NCBI GenBank assembly: GCA_023391005.1
Contig: JAEWBS010000134.1
Location: forward strand, 1-64,000
From: Bacillota bacterium
Lineage (GTDB): Bacteria > Bacillota > Clostridia > Oscillospirales > Ruminococcaceae
Direction: 5' to 3'
DNA: 64,000 nt
Positions 44,299 to 54,340 of the stretch are shown here, in pieces. Under the pieces are notes generated by a model. It was not told the DNA's origin. It worked only from the letters and a program-made list of their open reading frames with translations, and did not search any database. A program made the translations under genes and the position numbers. The stretch's first letter is position 1. Each line of letters opens with the position of its first letter.

Positions 44299-45732
44299 TT
44301 ATTTCCGATAAGCAAAGTCGTCTTTCCAATAAGCAAGCTCATCCGAATCTAAACCGATGTTGGCGGCAACAAACACGGGGTTTTTGCCTTCTTTTTTCTG
44401 TCGGTCATAATCCTTGGCTGCTTTGAGCGCAACACCACCCAGAATAACGCAAGCGGGCAGGTTAACCAGACACATAAGCGCCATCATCAAATCCGCAATA
44501 TCCCATGCCGCGTCCATACTCAAGCCGGCACCCAAAAAAATGACCACAGCGGCCAGCAGTCTAAACGCTGTCATAAATGCTTTGCCGGGCATTTTTTTAT
44601 GGATGAATGCCAGACAGTTGTCAACATAAAAGAGGTTTCCAAGCAGAGTGGTGAAGGCAAACAGTACCATCGAAATGGTCACGAACACCGGTCCGAATCC
44701 ACCAAGCACAGCCGATACCGCCTGCTGCACATAAGCGGCTCCGGCAATATCCGCGCTGGGCAATACACCGGAACACAGGCACATAAAAGCCGTTGCGGTG
44801 CAGATCAGCAACGTGTCGATAAAGACGGAAAGCATTTGAACAAGACCTTGTTTAACAGGGTGGCTGACATCCGCCGCCGCCGCTGCGTTTGGCGCAGAGC
44901 CGACGCCGGCTTCATTTGAATACAATCCGCGCTTGATGCCGTACATCATGCAGGAACCCGCAATTCCGCCGAAGATCGACTTAAAGTCAAACGCATCGGC
45001 GAAGATCTGCGCTAAAATACTCGGCAGCAGGCTCAAATTGCTAAACACGATAATTAAAGCAACGGCCACATACAAAATACCCATAAACGGAACAAGTGCG
45101 CTGGTCGCTTTGACAATACGCTTGCCGCCGCCCATGATGCACCAGCCAACCAAGAGGCTGAGAACAGCGCCGATCATCCATGGAGTGGCTTTAGGATCAT
45201 AGAAGCTGTAAATTGCAAAGCAGGATTGCAGATTGTAAGAAGCAAGCATATTAAAGCCGCCCGCGTATGTAAAAATTAGAAATATCGCAAAAAGAATGGC
45301 GACGGCGCGATTTTTCAGGGCAGTCTCAATGTAATAGGCGGGACCGCCGTAGCTATCCCCGTTTTCGTCCTTGCGTTTATAAATCTGTGCAAGTGTACTC
45401 TCGATGAAAGCTGAAGCGCCGCCGAGGATTGCAATCAGCCACATCCAAAAAACAGCGCCGTAGCCGCCGAGACAGATTGCGGTTGAAACGCCGACGATAT
45501 TGCCGGTGCCCACGCGGGAGGCGGTGGAAACCATCAATGCCTGAAAGGAGGAGACGGTGCCCTCTTTCGTGGGTTTCTCTTTAATGACACGGATCGATTC
45601 GCCAAACATGCGAAACTGGATAAAATTTGTGCGAAACGTAAAATAAATACCCGCCGCAAGCAAAACGATAATTAATATAGGATAATAAAGAACACCGTTG
45701 AGCGCACTGACAATCGACATTATAAAACTCAT
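44299..45732 (-). CDS. AGCS-family sodium:alanine/glycine (glutamine) symporter
   Basis: About 477 residues from ATG 45732, with AAGGTG upstream; an in-frame GTG at 45744 is also possible. About eleven helices and the family signature GTGNIVGVSTAICLGGYGAV with the conserved EAGVGSAPNAAAAA segment. Members carry Ala, Gly or, as with GlnT/AlsT, Gln. It lies downstream of a glutaminase gene on the same strand, so glutamine is the favoured substrate by context. Confidence 0.9.
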   Translation of the reverse strand: MSFIMSIVSALNGVLYYPILIIVLLAAGIYFTFRTNFIQFRMFGESIRVIKEKPTKEGTVSSFQALMVSTASRVGTGNIVGVSTAICLGGYGAVFWMWLIAILGGASAFIESTLAQIYKRKDENGDSYGGPAYYIETALKNRAVAILFAIFLIFTYAGGFNMLASYNLQSCFAIYSFYDPKATPWMIGAVLSLLVGWCIMGGGKRIVKATSALVPFMGILYVAVALIIVFSNLSLLPSILAQIFADAFDFKSIFGGIAGSCMMYGIKRGLYSNEAGVGSAPNAAAAADVSHPVKQGLVQMLSVFIDTLLICTATAFMCLCSGVLPSADIAGAAYVQQAVSAVLGGFGPVFVTISMVLFAFTTLLGNLFYVDNCLAFIHKKMPGKAFMTAFRLLAAVVIFLGAGLSMDAAWDIADLMMALMCLVNLPACVILGGVALKAAKDYDRQKKEGKNPVFVAANIGLDSDELAYWKDDFAYRK

Positions 45733-46016
45733 AAAATACCACACCTTTTCCTTTCGTTTTGTGCAAATACAATTTGAAACGCACCTTACCCGCTACAATT
45801 ACCGTATGTATCCGCAGAGTCGCCTGATAACCAACGTATCACCGCACAGGTCAAGCATCTGTTTCACCGTCTGTTTCGCAGAGGGGCCCCGTTACGCCGC
45901 AAAACACAAACTGCCGTCGACTCTCCTTTCTTATAAAATAAATACAAACGACTCATCCGAGCTGTGACGCCGATCGTACATGAAGACGGTACAGAAGCTC
46001 TTCGCGCGGTACCGCG
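45733..46016. other. Gap between glutaminase and symporter genes
   Basis: 284 bases between two genes of the same strand. No strong hairpin with a T-run is visible, so the two genes could be one transcript, but a separate promoter for the symporter cannot be excluded. Confidence 0.4.
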
Positions 46017-46952
46017 TTATACAACGTTCAGGTCGGCACCCGCAAAATAATGCAGGTTGAGATGATAGGATAAATACTCCAGAACGCGGCAGCCGCCAAT
46101 GCTGTTGCCCTTCGCATCCAATCCCGGACAAAAAGTCGCGATGCCCATCCGGTTTTCCACCGACGCCACAATACCGCCACCAACGCCGCTTTTGGCAGGA
46201 ATACCCACCTTAATAGCAAACTCGCCCGAACCGTCATACATGCCACAGGTGAGCATAAGCGTTTTGACAATACGAACAATCCATCCTTCCACCAGTCGCT
46301 CGCGGGTAATGGGGTGGACGCCGTTGTTGGCAAGCATAGCCCCATAATTTGCGAGATCCTCTGTTGTGACCATAATCGAACACATCTTAAAGTAAAAGTC
46401 AAGTGCAGTCTCCGCGTTACATTCCAAAATATTTTTCTCTTGCATCAGATAAGCCATTGCCCGATTGCGCATTCCAGCTATTTTTTCGGAAGAATAGACG
46501 GCGTTGTTGAGTACGATGGACGTTCGTCCGCACAGCTTGCGCACCCGTTCAATAAAACGGCCAAACGGGTCCAAACCTCCGGCACAAAAACTGGCCGTTA
46601 CAATGGCTCCCGCGTTAATCATAGGGTTGAGGGGGAGAATGGTTTTTGTCTCCAGCTTAACAATAGAATTAAACGCATCACCGGACGGCTCTACCCCTAC
46701 CTTGCTAAACACCTTATCGTAGCCGTTTAACTCCAGCGCAAGAATGAGCGCCATTGTTTTTGAGATGCTCTGCATGGTAAATTGCTGCTGCCAGTCTCCG
46801 GCGTGATAGGCTGTTCCGTCTTGCGTAACGACGCAAACCCCAAGCTGGGTGGGGTCACTTTTGGCAAGCTCAGGAATATAAGCTGCGACCTGACCGTTTT
46901 TAATAAACTTTTTTGCGTAGATCAGTGCATCATCGAGCGTCTGCTGAATCAT
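46017..46952 (-). CDS. glsA: Glutaminase, serine-dependent beta-lactamase family
   Basis: 311 residues, the normal length of bacterial GlsA. Catalytic S-x-x-K is MQSISKTM, preceded by AAYIPELAK at the substrate lid; further family blocks are NPMINAGAI, the NNAVYSSE turn, and KSGVGGGIVASVENRMGIA. It converts glutamine to glutamate and ammonia. AGGAGTAATATAACC precedes the ATG. It is divergent from a LysR gene and followed by an AGCS symporter, forming a glutamine uptake and use locus. Confidence 0.94.
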   Translation of the reverse strand: MIQQTLDDALIYAKKFIKNGQVAAYIPELAKSDPTQLGVCVVTQDGTAYHAGDWQQQFTMQSISKTMALILALELNGYDKVFSKVGVEPSGDAFNSIVKLETKTILPLNPMINAGAIVTASFCAGGLDPFGRFIERVRKLCGRTSIVLNNAVYSSEKIAGMRNRAMAYLMQEKNILECNAETALDFYFKMCSIMVTTEDLANYGAMLANNGVHPITRERLVEGWIVRIVKTLMLTCGMYDGSGEFAIKVGIPAKSGVGGGIVASVENRMGIATFCPGLDAKGNSIGGCRVLEYLSYHLNLHYFAGADLNVV

Positions 46953-47246
46953 GGTTATATTACTCCTATGTCGCTAACAATTGTTTTTGAATTAGTCACC
47001 TTGTATTATTTCCAGCAACATCATAACACAGCATTGTGCATTGCGCTAATATGTATTCCATATAATGCTTATCGCTTTCCCTTATAGCAATAATGCTGCA
47101 ACTTCATATTCAATTTTTGTAAATTCCAATACCAATTAATGTAGATATTATTTAACAAAAGATTCATTAATCATATATAATAGATAGTAAACAAAGCAAG
47201 TCCTAAAATTAGGATTTCTGGAATATATTCGGAGGTTTGCTGTTAC
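46953..47246. promoter_or_regulatory. Divergent promoter region glutaminase-LysR
   Basis: A plus-strand promoter candidate TTAACA (47152-47157), 18 bases, TATAAT (47176-47181) is followed by the inverted repeat TCCTAA-AA-TTAGGA at 47201-47214, a candidate LysR autoregulatory site. Confidence 0.5.
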
Positions 47247-48188
47247 ATGGACATTAAGCATCTGGAATTTTTTGTCACGGTTGCTCAATGTGGCTCAATC
47301 AACAAGGCCGCTCAGTCGCTTTACATTTCGCAACCGCATCTCAGCCATATTATCAAGGAAATTGAAAACGACGTCGGATTTGAGCTTTTTTCACGCGCAA
47401 AGCAAGGCGTCGTTTTGACGCCGGAAGGGCAGCGGTTTTTAGAGCACTCCAACGCGATTTTAAAGGAGATGGAAAACCTCAAGCAGTTTTCTCGCAAAAT
47501 GCGGCCGGATAAGGATAGGCTGAGCGTTTCCATGACTAGATTTTCCCACACGATGGAGAGCTTCAATGAAGTGTGTGACCGCAGTGAAATAAGCTGCCGC
47601 AGTGAAAGCTTAAAGAGCTTTACATATCGGCTGAATGAAGGAACGACCGTTGACGTTGTCGAAAACGTGCTTTCGGGTGTTTCTGATGTCGGTGTGATCC
47701 ACTATGCCAGCCGCGAAGCCGAGCATTTGGGCGCGTCTCTGACCGGCAAAGGCCTTGACTTCGTCCCCATTGTGTCACTCACGCCCCATATCGTTATTTC
47801 TAAAAAGCATGAGCTGATTTTGCAGGAAAAACCGGTGACACTGGCGACACTGCAAGAATATGGTTTTGTGCGGTATTACGGACAGTATGAGGATTATATC
47901 TATAATATTACAACCAAAAACATTCAAATTGACCTCAACAATTCACCCAGAATTACCTACGTTTACGGACGGGCGGCACTCATGCATCTCATCTCGTCGA
48001 GCAATTTCTATACCATTGGTATTCAGGGGTTTACCACGCAGGAGTCCATGTATCAGGTTCTTTCTATCCCTCTTCCCAACTGTACCGAGCGATTGGAATT
48101 TGCCATTATCACACTCAAAAATGCGATGCTTTCCGACCCGGAAAAAGAGTTTATTGAAAACGTAACTCAGCGCTATCAACGGTTATAG
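47247..48188 (+). CDS. LysR-family transcriptional regulator
   Basis: 313 residues. N-terminal HTH with GSINKAAQSLYISQPHLSHI, linker helix, and a LysR_substrate domain. CGGAGG precedes the ATG. Divergent from the glutaminase gene, so it probably controls glutamine uptake and hydrolysis. It is not closely similar to the LysR protein at 11611. Confidence 0.9.
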   Translation: MDIKHLEFFVTVAQCGSINKAAQSLYISQPHLSHIIKEIENDVGFELFSRAKQGVVLTPEGQRFLEHSNAILKEMENLKQFSRKMRPDKDRLSVSMTRFSHTMESFNEVCDRSEISCRSESLKSFTYRLNEGTTVDVVENVLSGVSDVGVIHYASREAEHLGASLTGKGLDFVPIVSLTPHIVISKKHELILQEKPVTLATLQEYGFVRYYGQYEDYIYNITTKNIQIDLNNSPRITYVYGRAALMHLISSSNFYTIGIQGFTTQESMYQVLSIPLPNCTERLEFAIITLKNAMLSDPEKEFIENVTQRYQRL

Positions 48189-48279
48189 CTCGAAGGTTGT
48201 CACCATAACACCCATATCAGAAGCTTCAAGATATTGGTCTACAATTTAGTGGACAAGCCTATAACAATAAAGAATGTTT

Positions 48280-48310
48280 AGAAGCACCATAGGTTTTCTA
48301 TGGTGCTTCT
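48280..48310 (+). terminator. Terminator of the LysR gene
   Basis: 13-bp perfect stem AGAAGCACCATAG/CTATGGTGCTTCT with a 5-base loop, followed by GTTTATTGG. Confidence 0.75.
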
Positions 48311-48394
48311 GTTTATTGGTAAGCGTAGTGGACAAAAGCTCAAGACCCGCTGTGCTTTTGAAATACTTTATATATATATTTATTTTCTACAGCT

Positions 48395-49336
48395 TTATAA
48401 CACCGCCCTGACAATTAAATTTTTCAACTTTTCTTTTTCACTTTTAAGCTCTTTGTCAGCAGAGCCGAACATAGTGGTTAAACGGTCTATCACATGCTCA
48501 ATCTGACTTTTAGTATTCAGCATCTGAGTCTGTGATTGCTTAATTTTATCCAGTACCGCCCAATCCGCAAACAATCCGTCAAAGAAATAGTCGGCAAAGT
48601 GCAGAAAGCCGTCAATGCTCACCCGCATATCGGCATGAATCGTCACGTCGGTCAGCTCCGTTTTGAAGCGACGCAGCTGTACCTGCAAGTGCTCAATCTG
48701 CTTCTGAGCGTCATCCAGATGGCCATGCTTTGCCATATCCGAAAGCAGTCCGCCACCCAGCAAATCCCAAGTGCCCCACCCCTCTGCACTGTCAAGGCTG
48801 GACAGAATGCTGTTGGTGGTATCAAGCGCCGCCCGTCCGGCACGAAGGGCCTCTTGGATTTCTTTTGCTTGACTCTCCAGATAAGCGACGCGTTCCTCGG
48901 TCCGAAAAATTTCCGCGGCTGCTGGAGAGCTGCCGGATTTAACAACCTCCAGCTTATTCTCCATCGCTTTTTCATATTGCTGCTCGCACCCGTGCAGCTG
49001 ATTCAGCCGTGCTTCGCAGCGCCAGATATCCTCCTCAACCGCAGAAAGCTCACGCGCGGCGACGTCATATTTGACACTGGCGGCGTAGGCTTCCTCTCGC
49101 TCTTTATCCAACTTTTCATCCATCTTGCCGATAACGCCATAGAAAAAAGCCGCTAAGCTGCGACCCTCCAGACGGTCAACATCGGCCTGCTCGTCCAGCT
49201 TACCCTTTCTGAGCGTATCGACTTTAGCGTTTAACGCCTCGCGCTGCGCATACAATTCTTTCAATCTGGATTCCTGACGCTTTTTCTGTTCCACCTGCTG
49301 ACGGAACAGCTGTATCTGTTCATCAAAATTGGTCAT
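48395..49336 (-). CDS. Coiled-coil protein of unknown function
   Basis: About 313 residues from ATG 49336, which has GAAAGGAACC upstream (another ATG at 49366 precedes that site). No signal peptide or membrane helix. Residues 5-120 and 170-215 are heptad-like, rich in Glu, Lys, Gln and Arg. The middle holds a short Gly-rich insert (WGTWDLLGGGLLSDMAKHGH) and the region after about 240 is again helical. I recall similar uncharacterised proteins from Bacillota, but no function. It stands alone behind two direct repeats with palindromic cores. Confidence 0.7.
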   Translation of the reverse strand: MTNFDEQIQLFRQQVEQKKRQESRLKELYAQREALNAKVDTLRKGKLDEQADVDRLEGRSLAAFFYGVIGKMDEKLDKEREEAYAASVKYDVAARELSAVEEDIWRCEARLNQLHGCEQQYEKAMENKLEVVKSGSSPAAAEIFRTEERVAYLESQAKEIQEALRAGRAALDTTNSILSSLDSAEGWGTWDLLGGGLLSDMAKHGHLDDAQKQIEHLQVQLRRFKTELTDVTIHADMRVSIDGFLHFADYFFDGLFADWAVLDKIKQSQTQMLNTKSQIEHVIDRLTTMFGSADKELKSEKEKLKNLIVRAVL

Positions 49337-49387
49337 GACGGGGTTCCTTTCTATATAACTGGTCATTTTATTTAAGATAATTGCTTA

Positions 49388-49446
49388 CTTGTCGTTAGAC
49401 GAATTGCGTATATTTGCTTGACATCTCGTCGGACGAGCTTCGCATC
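49388..49446. promoter_or_regulatory. Pair of direct repeats with TCGT-N3-ACGA cores
   Basis: Two imperfect copies of about 36 bases, each opening with GCTT and containing TCGTTAGACGA (49392-49402) or TCGTCGGACGA (49426-49436), 34 bases apart. They lie upstream of the coiled-coil gene on its promoter side and look like a tandem operator. The remainder of the 586-base gap up to 49922 is A+T-rich and includes no other clear feature apart from the promoter area of the chemoreceptor operon. Confidence 0.5.
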
Positions 49447-49922
49447 ATTGCTATTTTCAGAATTATATCATATTTTTCTACATTTTCCCATCTCGCAGAA
49501 CAATTTAACTAAAGAACTTTAAAATAAAAAGGGGGTTAATAATATCTTTTATTAAATTCGCTGTGACTGCGTCTCATATAAAATGTGACTTTCTTTTCGC
49601 TTTTTAGGGGCGAAGCGACACCTAACTTAGCATGTCGTAAAAATTTTGCAAGGCTCATTTTTCTTGTCTGAAGAACATCTTATCAATTATGGCAATTCAT
49701 AATTATCTAAGATATTAAGTGTTGCTTTAAATAATTCAGCTACGCACTTAGATTTAATTCAATATTAATGAAGATTTTACGTAGAAAAGGTAAGATATGT
49801 TTGAAAATTTTTACTATTAAGGTAAGAACAACAATAATTTAAAGCGACTCGGCATCTCACAGAATTGTGGCTGCTACTATCATGGTCAGAACTACCAACG
49901 CTAGAATATTTAGGAGGACGTT

Positions 49923-51881
49923 GTGGGAAGCAAATCCGGGATTAGAAATAAAATTTTGAGGAATACAGCAGTCAGTATGCTTTTGATAGGGATTATACTG
50001 ATGACGGTTATGGTTTATTTCATGCGTTCTCTGACAGGCAAAATTTTGTCCGAAACGCTTGATCCGTTAGCAAAGTCCGCTTCTCAGAGTGTGGAAGGCA
50101 ATCTGCACCTGATGGTAGACAGAGTGGTCATGATATCCGAAAACCAAACTCTAGTTGATGTAACGGCTAGCATCGCTGGTAAGCAGGCACTGATGGATAA
50201 GGCGAAATCAGGGATTGAGTTTGTGTGGCTGGCGCTTTATACGACCGACGGGTTGCTTTATACTGGTAGCGCCAACTGCCCCACAAGTATTAGCGGGCAA
50301 AAGATCTTAGAACTTTTACAGCATACGAACAATGTGGTGATTAATGACACCCAAACCACCGACAACGGGCTGGAGGTTATTGTGGGTGTTCCTGTTTTGG
50401 GTAATGATAAAAAAGTGCTGTATTATTTGCTCGGAAGCTATAAATACGATATTTTAAACGATGTACTGAGCAACATCAGCATTGGCAAAAACGGCATGGC
50501 CTTTATTATTAATCAACAGGGGCAGCTTATGGCGCACCCTGATTCTACAAGGGTAGGCGAAAACATATCCGTTATGTTTGATATGAGCCAACCCCTTCAA
50601 AACATGATCGCTCAGGTCGCACTAGGGCGGACCGGCCTCTTGGAGACTGACGGTAGTACCGGCAAGCGCTATTTCAGCTATTCACCCGTTAGGGGAACCC
50701 TTTGGTCGCTGGTGGTGACCGCCCCGCAGAATGATTTTATGTCCGCCGCCAACATGGCAATTGAGATAAGTTTGGGTGTAACCATCTTGCTGTTGTTTTT
50801 TACCGCCTTGTTTATGCATCACCTTGCCAAAAAAATTCAGGCACCGTTGGGCCGGGTGACAAACCGTATATCAACACTGGCGCAGGGCGATTTACATACG
50901 ACTGTAGAAATTGAAAAAACTCGGGATGAAACCGAAATTCTGGCGCTGGCATTAGCCGATACGGTCACAAGCATCAATAGTTATACATCGGAGCTGTCGC
51001 GCGTATTGGCCGAACTCTCGGAAGGCAATCTGGATGTATCGGTTAACGGCGATTTCATCGGTGACTTTGTTGCTATGAAAAATTCTCTCAATCTAATTGT
51101 AGCTTTTCTCAACGATATTATGAACGCCATACATCAGTCCTCTGTGGAGGTCGCGCAAACCTCTCACCATATTCAGAAGGAGGCTTTTCAGATCGAGCGA
51201 AGCTCTAGTAGTCAGGCGGAGTCGCTTTCTAGGCTGCACGATGCAACGCTGATTATCGGTACCAATGTGGATGAGATCGATGTCCATACCGGTGCCATGC
51301 GCGAATTCGTCGATAAGGCAAATACCGGCATGTCTCTGGGAAAAACACATATGGCAAAAATGCTTGATGCGATTAACCGAATTCAGACAGATTCTGAGGA
51401 AATAAAGAAAATCAACCAGTTTATGGAGGATATTGCCCTGCAGACCAATTTGCTGGCGCTAAACGCCTCCATAGAAGCGGCGCGTGCCGGCAAAGCCGGA
51501 AGTGGCTTTGCCGTGGTGGCAAGAGAAATTAGCAGACTAGCTGAAAAGAGCGGACAATCCTCGCGCCAAACGGCGATAATCATTGAAAATTCCCAGCACG
51601 CCATCATTGGCGGTGTGCGCTGTGCCGAGCAGGTGGCCGTCTCTGTCGAAGAGATTGCGATGCTGTCGGCCAAAATCTCAGAAATAACTGTTAATCTCAC
51701 CGGTGCCCTAAATGCTGAAAAGTCCGCATTGGAGAACATTACCCAACAGACGAGCGAAATTAACCAGCTGTCAAAGAGCAATTTAGAATCGAGCCGTCAG
51801 AGCGCTTTAGCTAGTCGTGTACTGACAGATCAGGCGGATAAGCTGCAAAGCATGGTCAATCGCTTTAAGCTCAGACAATAG
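49923..51881 (+). CDS. Methyl-accepting chemotaxis protein with Cache sensor
   Basis: 652 residues from GTG 49923 (AGGAGGACGTT upstream). N-terminal membrane helix, double-Cache-type outside domain (about residues 35-275, with the NISIGKNGMAFIINQQGQLM block typical of dCache), second helix, HAMP (about 300-355), and a cytoplasmic signalling hairpin with IALQTNLLALNASIEAARAG. It lacks a C-terminal pentapeptide for CheR. It heads an operon with an FMN-binding-like lipoprotein and an EAL/GGDEF protein, so signalling to c-di-GMP metabolism rather than flagella is possible; no chemotaxis or flagellar genes are in the window. Confidence 0.9.
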   Translation: MGSKSGIRNKILRNTAVSMLLIGIILMTVMVYFMRSLTGKILSETLDPLAKSASQSVEGNLHLMVDRVVMISENQTLVDVTASIAGKQALMDKAKSGIEFVWLALYTTDGLLYTGSANCPTSISGQKILELLQHTNNVVINDTQTTDNGLEVIVGVPVLGNDKKVLYYLLGSYKYDILNDVLSNISIGKNGMAFIINQQGQLMAHPDSTRVGENISVMFDMSQPLQNMIAQVALGRTGLLETDGSTGKRYFSYSPVRGTLWSLVVTAPQNDFMSAANMAIEISLGVTILLLFFTALFMHHLAKKIQAPLGRVTNRISTLAQGDLHTTVEIEKTRDETEILALALADTVTSINSYTSELSRVLAELSEGNLDVSVNGDFIGDFVAMKNSLNLIVAFLNDIMNAIHQSSVEVAQTSHHIQKEAFQIERSSSSQAESLSRLHDATLIIGTNVDEIDVHTGAMREFVDKANTGMSLGKTHMAKMLDAINRIQTDSEEIKKINQFMEDIALQTNLLALNASIEAARAGKAGSGFAVVAREISRLAEKSGQSSRQTAIIIENSQHAIIGGVRCAEQVAVSVEEIAMLSAKISEITVNLTGALNAEKSALENITQQTSEINQLSKSNLESSRQSALASRVLTDQADKLQSMVNRFKLRQ

Positions 51882-51890
51882 GAGAGTTTT

Positions 51891-52337
51891 ATGATAAAAA
51901 TGAGAATGAGGGCTTGTATTGTATGCGCCATGGTTTTGTTAGGTGCGCTTTGCGGATGTGCCACTTCTGAGATTGAGCTCAAGAATGGCTATTATACGGC
52001 GGAAATGGCGGACTATTCAAATGGATGGAAGGAGTTTGTCACCGTTCATATTAAAGATGACACCATTCTTTCGGTAGAATATAATGCTAAAACCCAAAGT
52101 GGGTTCCTCGCGTCTTGGGATATGGCGTATATGCGCAAAATGAATGCGGCGCAGGGAACCTATCCCAATCACTACACCCGCGCCTATTCACGCCAAGTGA
52201 TTGCAAAAAAATCTGGCGAGAGCATTGACACGGTGGCAGGTGCTACACTTTCAGGCGAAAAATTTAGACTGTTGATAGCGACTGCGCTAGATATGTCCCG
52301 TCAGGGCAAAAACGACGTGGTGATTGTTCAGCGGTAA
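51891..52337 (+). CDS. Lipoprotein with FMN-binding-like domain
   Basis: 148 residues. Lipoprotein signal (lipobox LCGC). The remainder resembles FMN-binding domain proteins: DYSNGWKEFVTVHIKDDTI, and near the C-terminus DTVAGATLSG, which fits the D-x-x-S/A-G-A-T motif where the threonine can carry covalently bound FMN. It starts nine bases after the chemoreceptor gene. A surface-bound flavoprotein or ligand-binding partner for the receptor is a reasonable guess; attachment of FMN would need an ApbE enzyme, which is not in the window. Confidence 0.75.
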   Translation: MIKMRMRACIVCAMVLLGALCGCATSEIELKNGYYTAEMADYSNGWKEFVTVHIKDDTILSVEYNAKTQSGFLASWDMAYMRKMNAAQGTYPNHYTRAYSRQVIAKKSGESIDTVAGATLSGEKFRLLIATALDMSRQGKNDVVIVQR

Positions 52338-52379
52338 GACGGACGTTATGCGAGCCACATTGTGATGAAGGTGAAACAT

Positions 52380-54116
52380 TTGAACAAAGAAGAGGTTTTT
52401 TTAAAAATTCTCTTAGACGGCGCGATTACTACCGTGTTTCAGCCTATTGTATCGCTGAAAAATGGCGAGGTGTTTGCTTACGAGGCGCTTAGCCGCATAT
52501 CCGTTCCGGCATGTGAGATTAATATTGAGGAGCTATTTCAGATTGCCCACCGACAGGATAAGCTCTGGGAGCTGGAAAAGCTGAGCCGCACCCGTGCGCT
52601 GCAAAACGCAGCGAATGGGCTTGCGGGCAGCGTCTTGTTTTTGAATGTGGATGCAGGTACTATCCACGATCCAGAATTTCGCTCTGGTTTTACTGCGCAG
52701 AAACTCTTGCAGTATGGCATCCGGCCAGATCATGTGGTCATCGAGCTCACCGAAAAGAGTGCTATCCATGATCTGGACGGTTTTGTCTTCATTGTGCGGC
52801 ACTATCAGTCGCAAGGCTTTGAGATTGCAATAGATGACTTTGGCTCCGGTTATTCCGGCCTTGGTAGGGTGTGTGCGCTGTCACCACGCTATCTCAAGCT
52901 GGATATGAGCCTGATCCGCCATATTGATAAAGACGCCGTAAAACGCTCCGCTGTCAGCTCCACTGTAGAGTTCTGCCGCCAGTCCGGCATCTCAGTCATT
53001 GCCGAAGGAATTGAAAACGAGGAGGAACTGGCTGCCGTTATCCGTCTGGGTGTCGACTATGGTCAAGGTTACCATCTCGCCCAACCAAACTCAGTGTTCC
53101 AAGAGTTGTCGCCTGCGTGCAGACACCAAATTTGCGCACTCTATGACCGCACCATGCTGCGATATCGTCCGTCGGTCTTTGGCCAGATTGGCGAACTCGG
53201 GGAGACCGGTGCTACTGCCCGGCAGAATGAGCCTTCACTTTCCCTGTATAAACAATTCAAAAAAGTACCGGAGATGGCAGAGGCCTTTATATTGGACGAG
53301 CAAGAGCATATCTGTGGAATTCTAACCCGCCAGCATATCTTTGAAAAATATGGCGGTGAATTCGGCTATAATCTCAGCCGTCGCATGAGTACCGGCTCCA
53401 TGATGCTCACCGAAGTTCTCGCGGTGGATGAACAGACATCCATAGATCAGGTGGCGGGGTTGGCAATGCAGCGTAGCTATGATCGTGTGTACGATGCGGT
53501 GGCTGTTACGCGGGATGGAAAATATCTACGCACTGTCACGGTTCGGGAGCTATTGCTAGCTTCTATTCAGCTGCAAGTGCAGCGCGCCACCGATGCGAAT
53601 CCCCTTACTGGACTGCCTGGAAATCAGGAGATACAGCGTGTGATCCGGCAGACATACCGAAAAGTCGTCCCGTGGGCCATCGTCTATTTTGATCTGGATA
53701 ATTTCAAGGCATATAACGACGCTTACGGTTTTACCAACGGTGATCTGATGCTTAAAGCTCTGGCGGATACGCTGTGCAGCTGCGTCGGAGGGGATGCCTT
53801 CTTGGGGCATGTGGGAGGTGATGATTTCGTGATGGTAGCTCTCACCCATACGGTGGAACCGCTGTGTCAGGCAATCATAGTCACATTTCACGATGCGATT
53901 GAGCAGCTTTATACCCCCGTCGATTGGGCTCAGGGTTTTATTCTTTCCAAAGATCGCAGCGGCTTTCCGCGCCAGTATCCCATCGCAACTCTCTCTATCT
54001 CGGTATTGACGAACCATGAGCGGCAGATATCAAGCATGGAGGAGCTGGCCGCCGAGATAGCCCAGATAAAAAAAGAGTGCAAACAACAGAAAGGTGATAC
54101 CATATTGGTGCGCTGA
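52380..54116 (+). CDS. EAL and GGDEF domain protein (c-di-GMP)
   Basis: About 578 residues from TTG 52380 (GAAGGTG upstream; GTG 52362 and ATG 52365 are alternatives). EAL domain (about 10-245) with YEALSR, LNVDAGT, IELTEKS, DDFGSGYSGL, KLDMSLIRHID and AEGIE, so phosphodiesterase residues look complete. A CBS-like region (260-405) follows, then GGDEF (410-570) with DLDNFKAYND but GGDDF in place of GGDEF. The altered signature motif may weaken cyclase activity. The EAL-CBS-GGDEF order is known from light- or redox-independent sensors; here it closes the chemoreceptor operon. Confidence 0.88.
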   Translation: MNKEEVFLKILLDGAITTVFQPIVSLKNGEVFAYEALSRISVPACEINIEELFQIAHRQDKLWELEKLSRTRALQNAANGLAGSVLFLNVDAGTIHDPEFRSGFTAQKLLQYGIRPDHVVIELTEKSAIHDLDGFVFIVRHYQSQGFEIAIDDFGSGYSGLGRVCALSPRYLKLDMSLIRHIDKDAVKRSAVSSTVEFCRQSGISVIAEGIENEEELAAVIRLGVDYGQGYHLAQPNSVFQELSPACRHQICALYDRTMLRYRPSVFGQIGELGETGATARQNEPSLSLYKQFKKVPEMAEAFILDEQEHICGILTRQHIFEKYGGEFGYNLSRRMSTGSMMLTEVLAVDEQTSIDQVAGLAMQRSYDRVYDAVAVTRDGKYLRTVTVRELLLASIQLQVQRATDANPLTGLPGNQEIQRVIRQTYRKVVPWAIVYFDLDNFKAYNDAYGFTNGDLMLKALADTLCSCVGGDAFLGHVGGDDFVMVALTHTVEPLCQAIIVTFHDAIEQLYTPVDWAQGFILSKDRSGFPRQYPIATLSISVLTNHERQISSMEELAAEIAQIKKECKQQKGDTILVR

Positions 54117-54222
54117 GGAGCACTTAACCGTTGTCTGAAGCAAAAGGCGCTCAAATACGTTTTAGGTTGGCAAAAAGGTGTATAAGCCTATGATACATTA
54201 ACTGTGTCTCAAATTATCTATG

Positions 54223-54252
54223 TCAAGCCCAGAAGAGTACCTTCTGGGCTTG
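54223..54252 (+). terminator. Terminator after the chemoreceptor/EAL operon
   Basis: 12-bp stem CAAGCCCAGAAG/CTTCTGGGCTTG with a 5-base loop, followed by TTCCT. Confidence 0.65.
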
Positions 54253-54340
54253 TTCCTAAAGTAAACATAATGGGAAGTTCAGTTTTAATGGCAGAGTTTT
54301 AAATGTGGCCTGATGAGATAACTAAACTGCTATAAATAAA

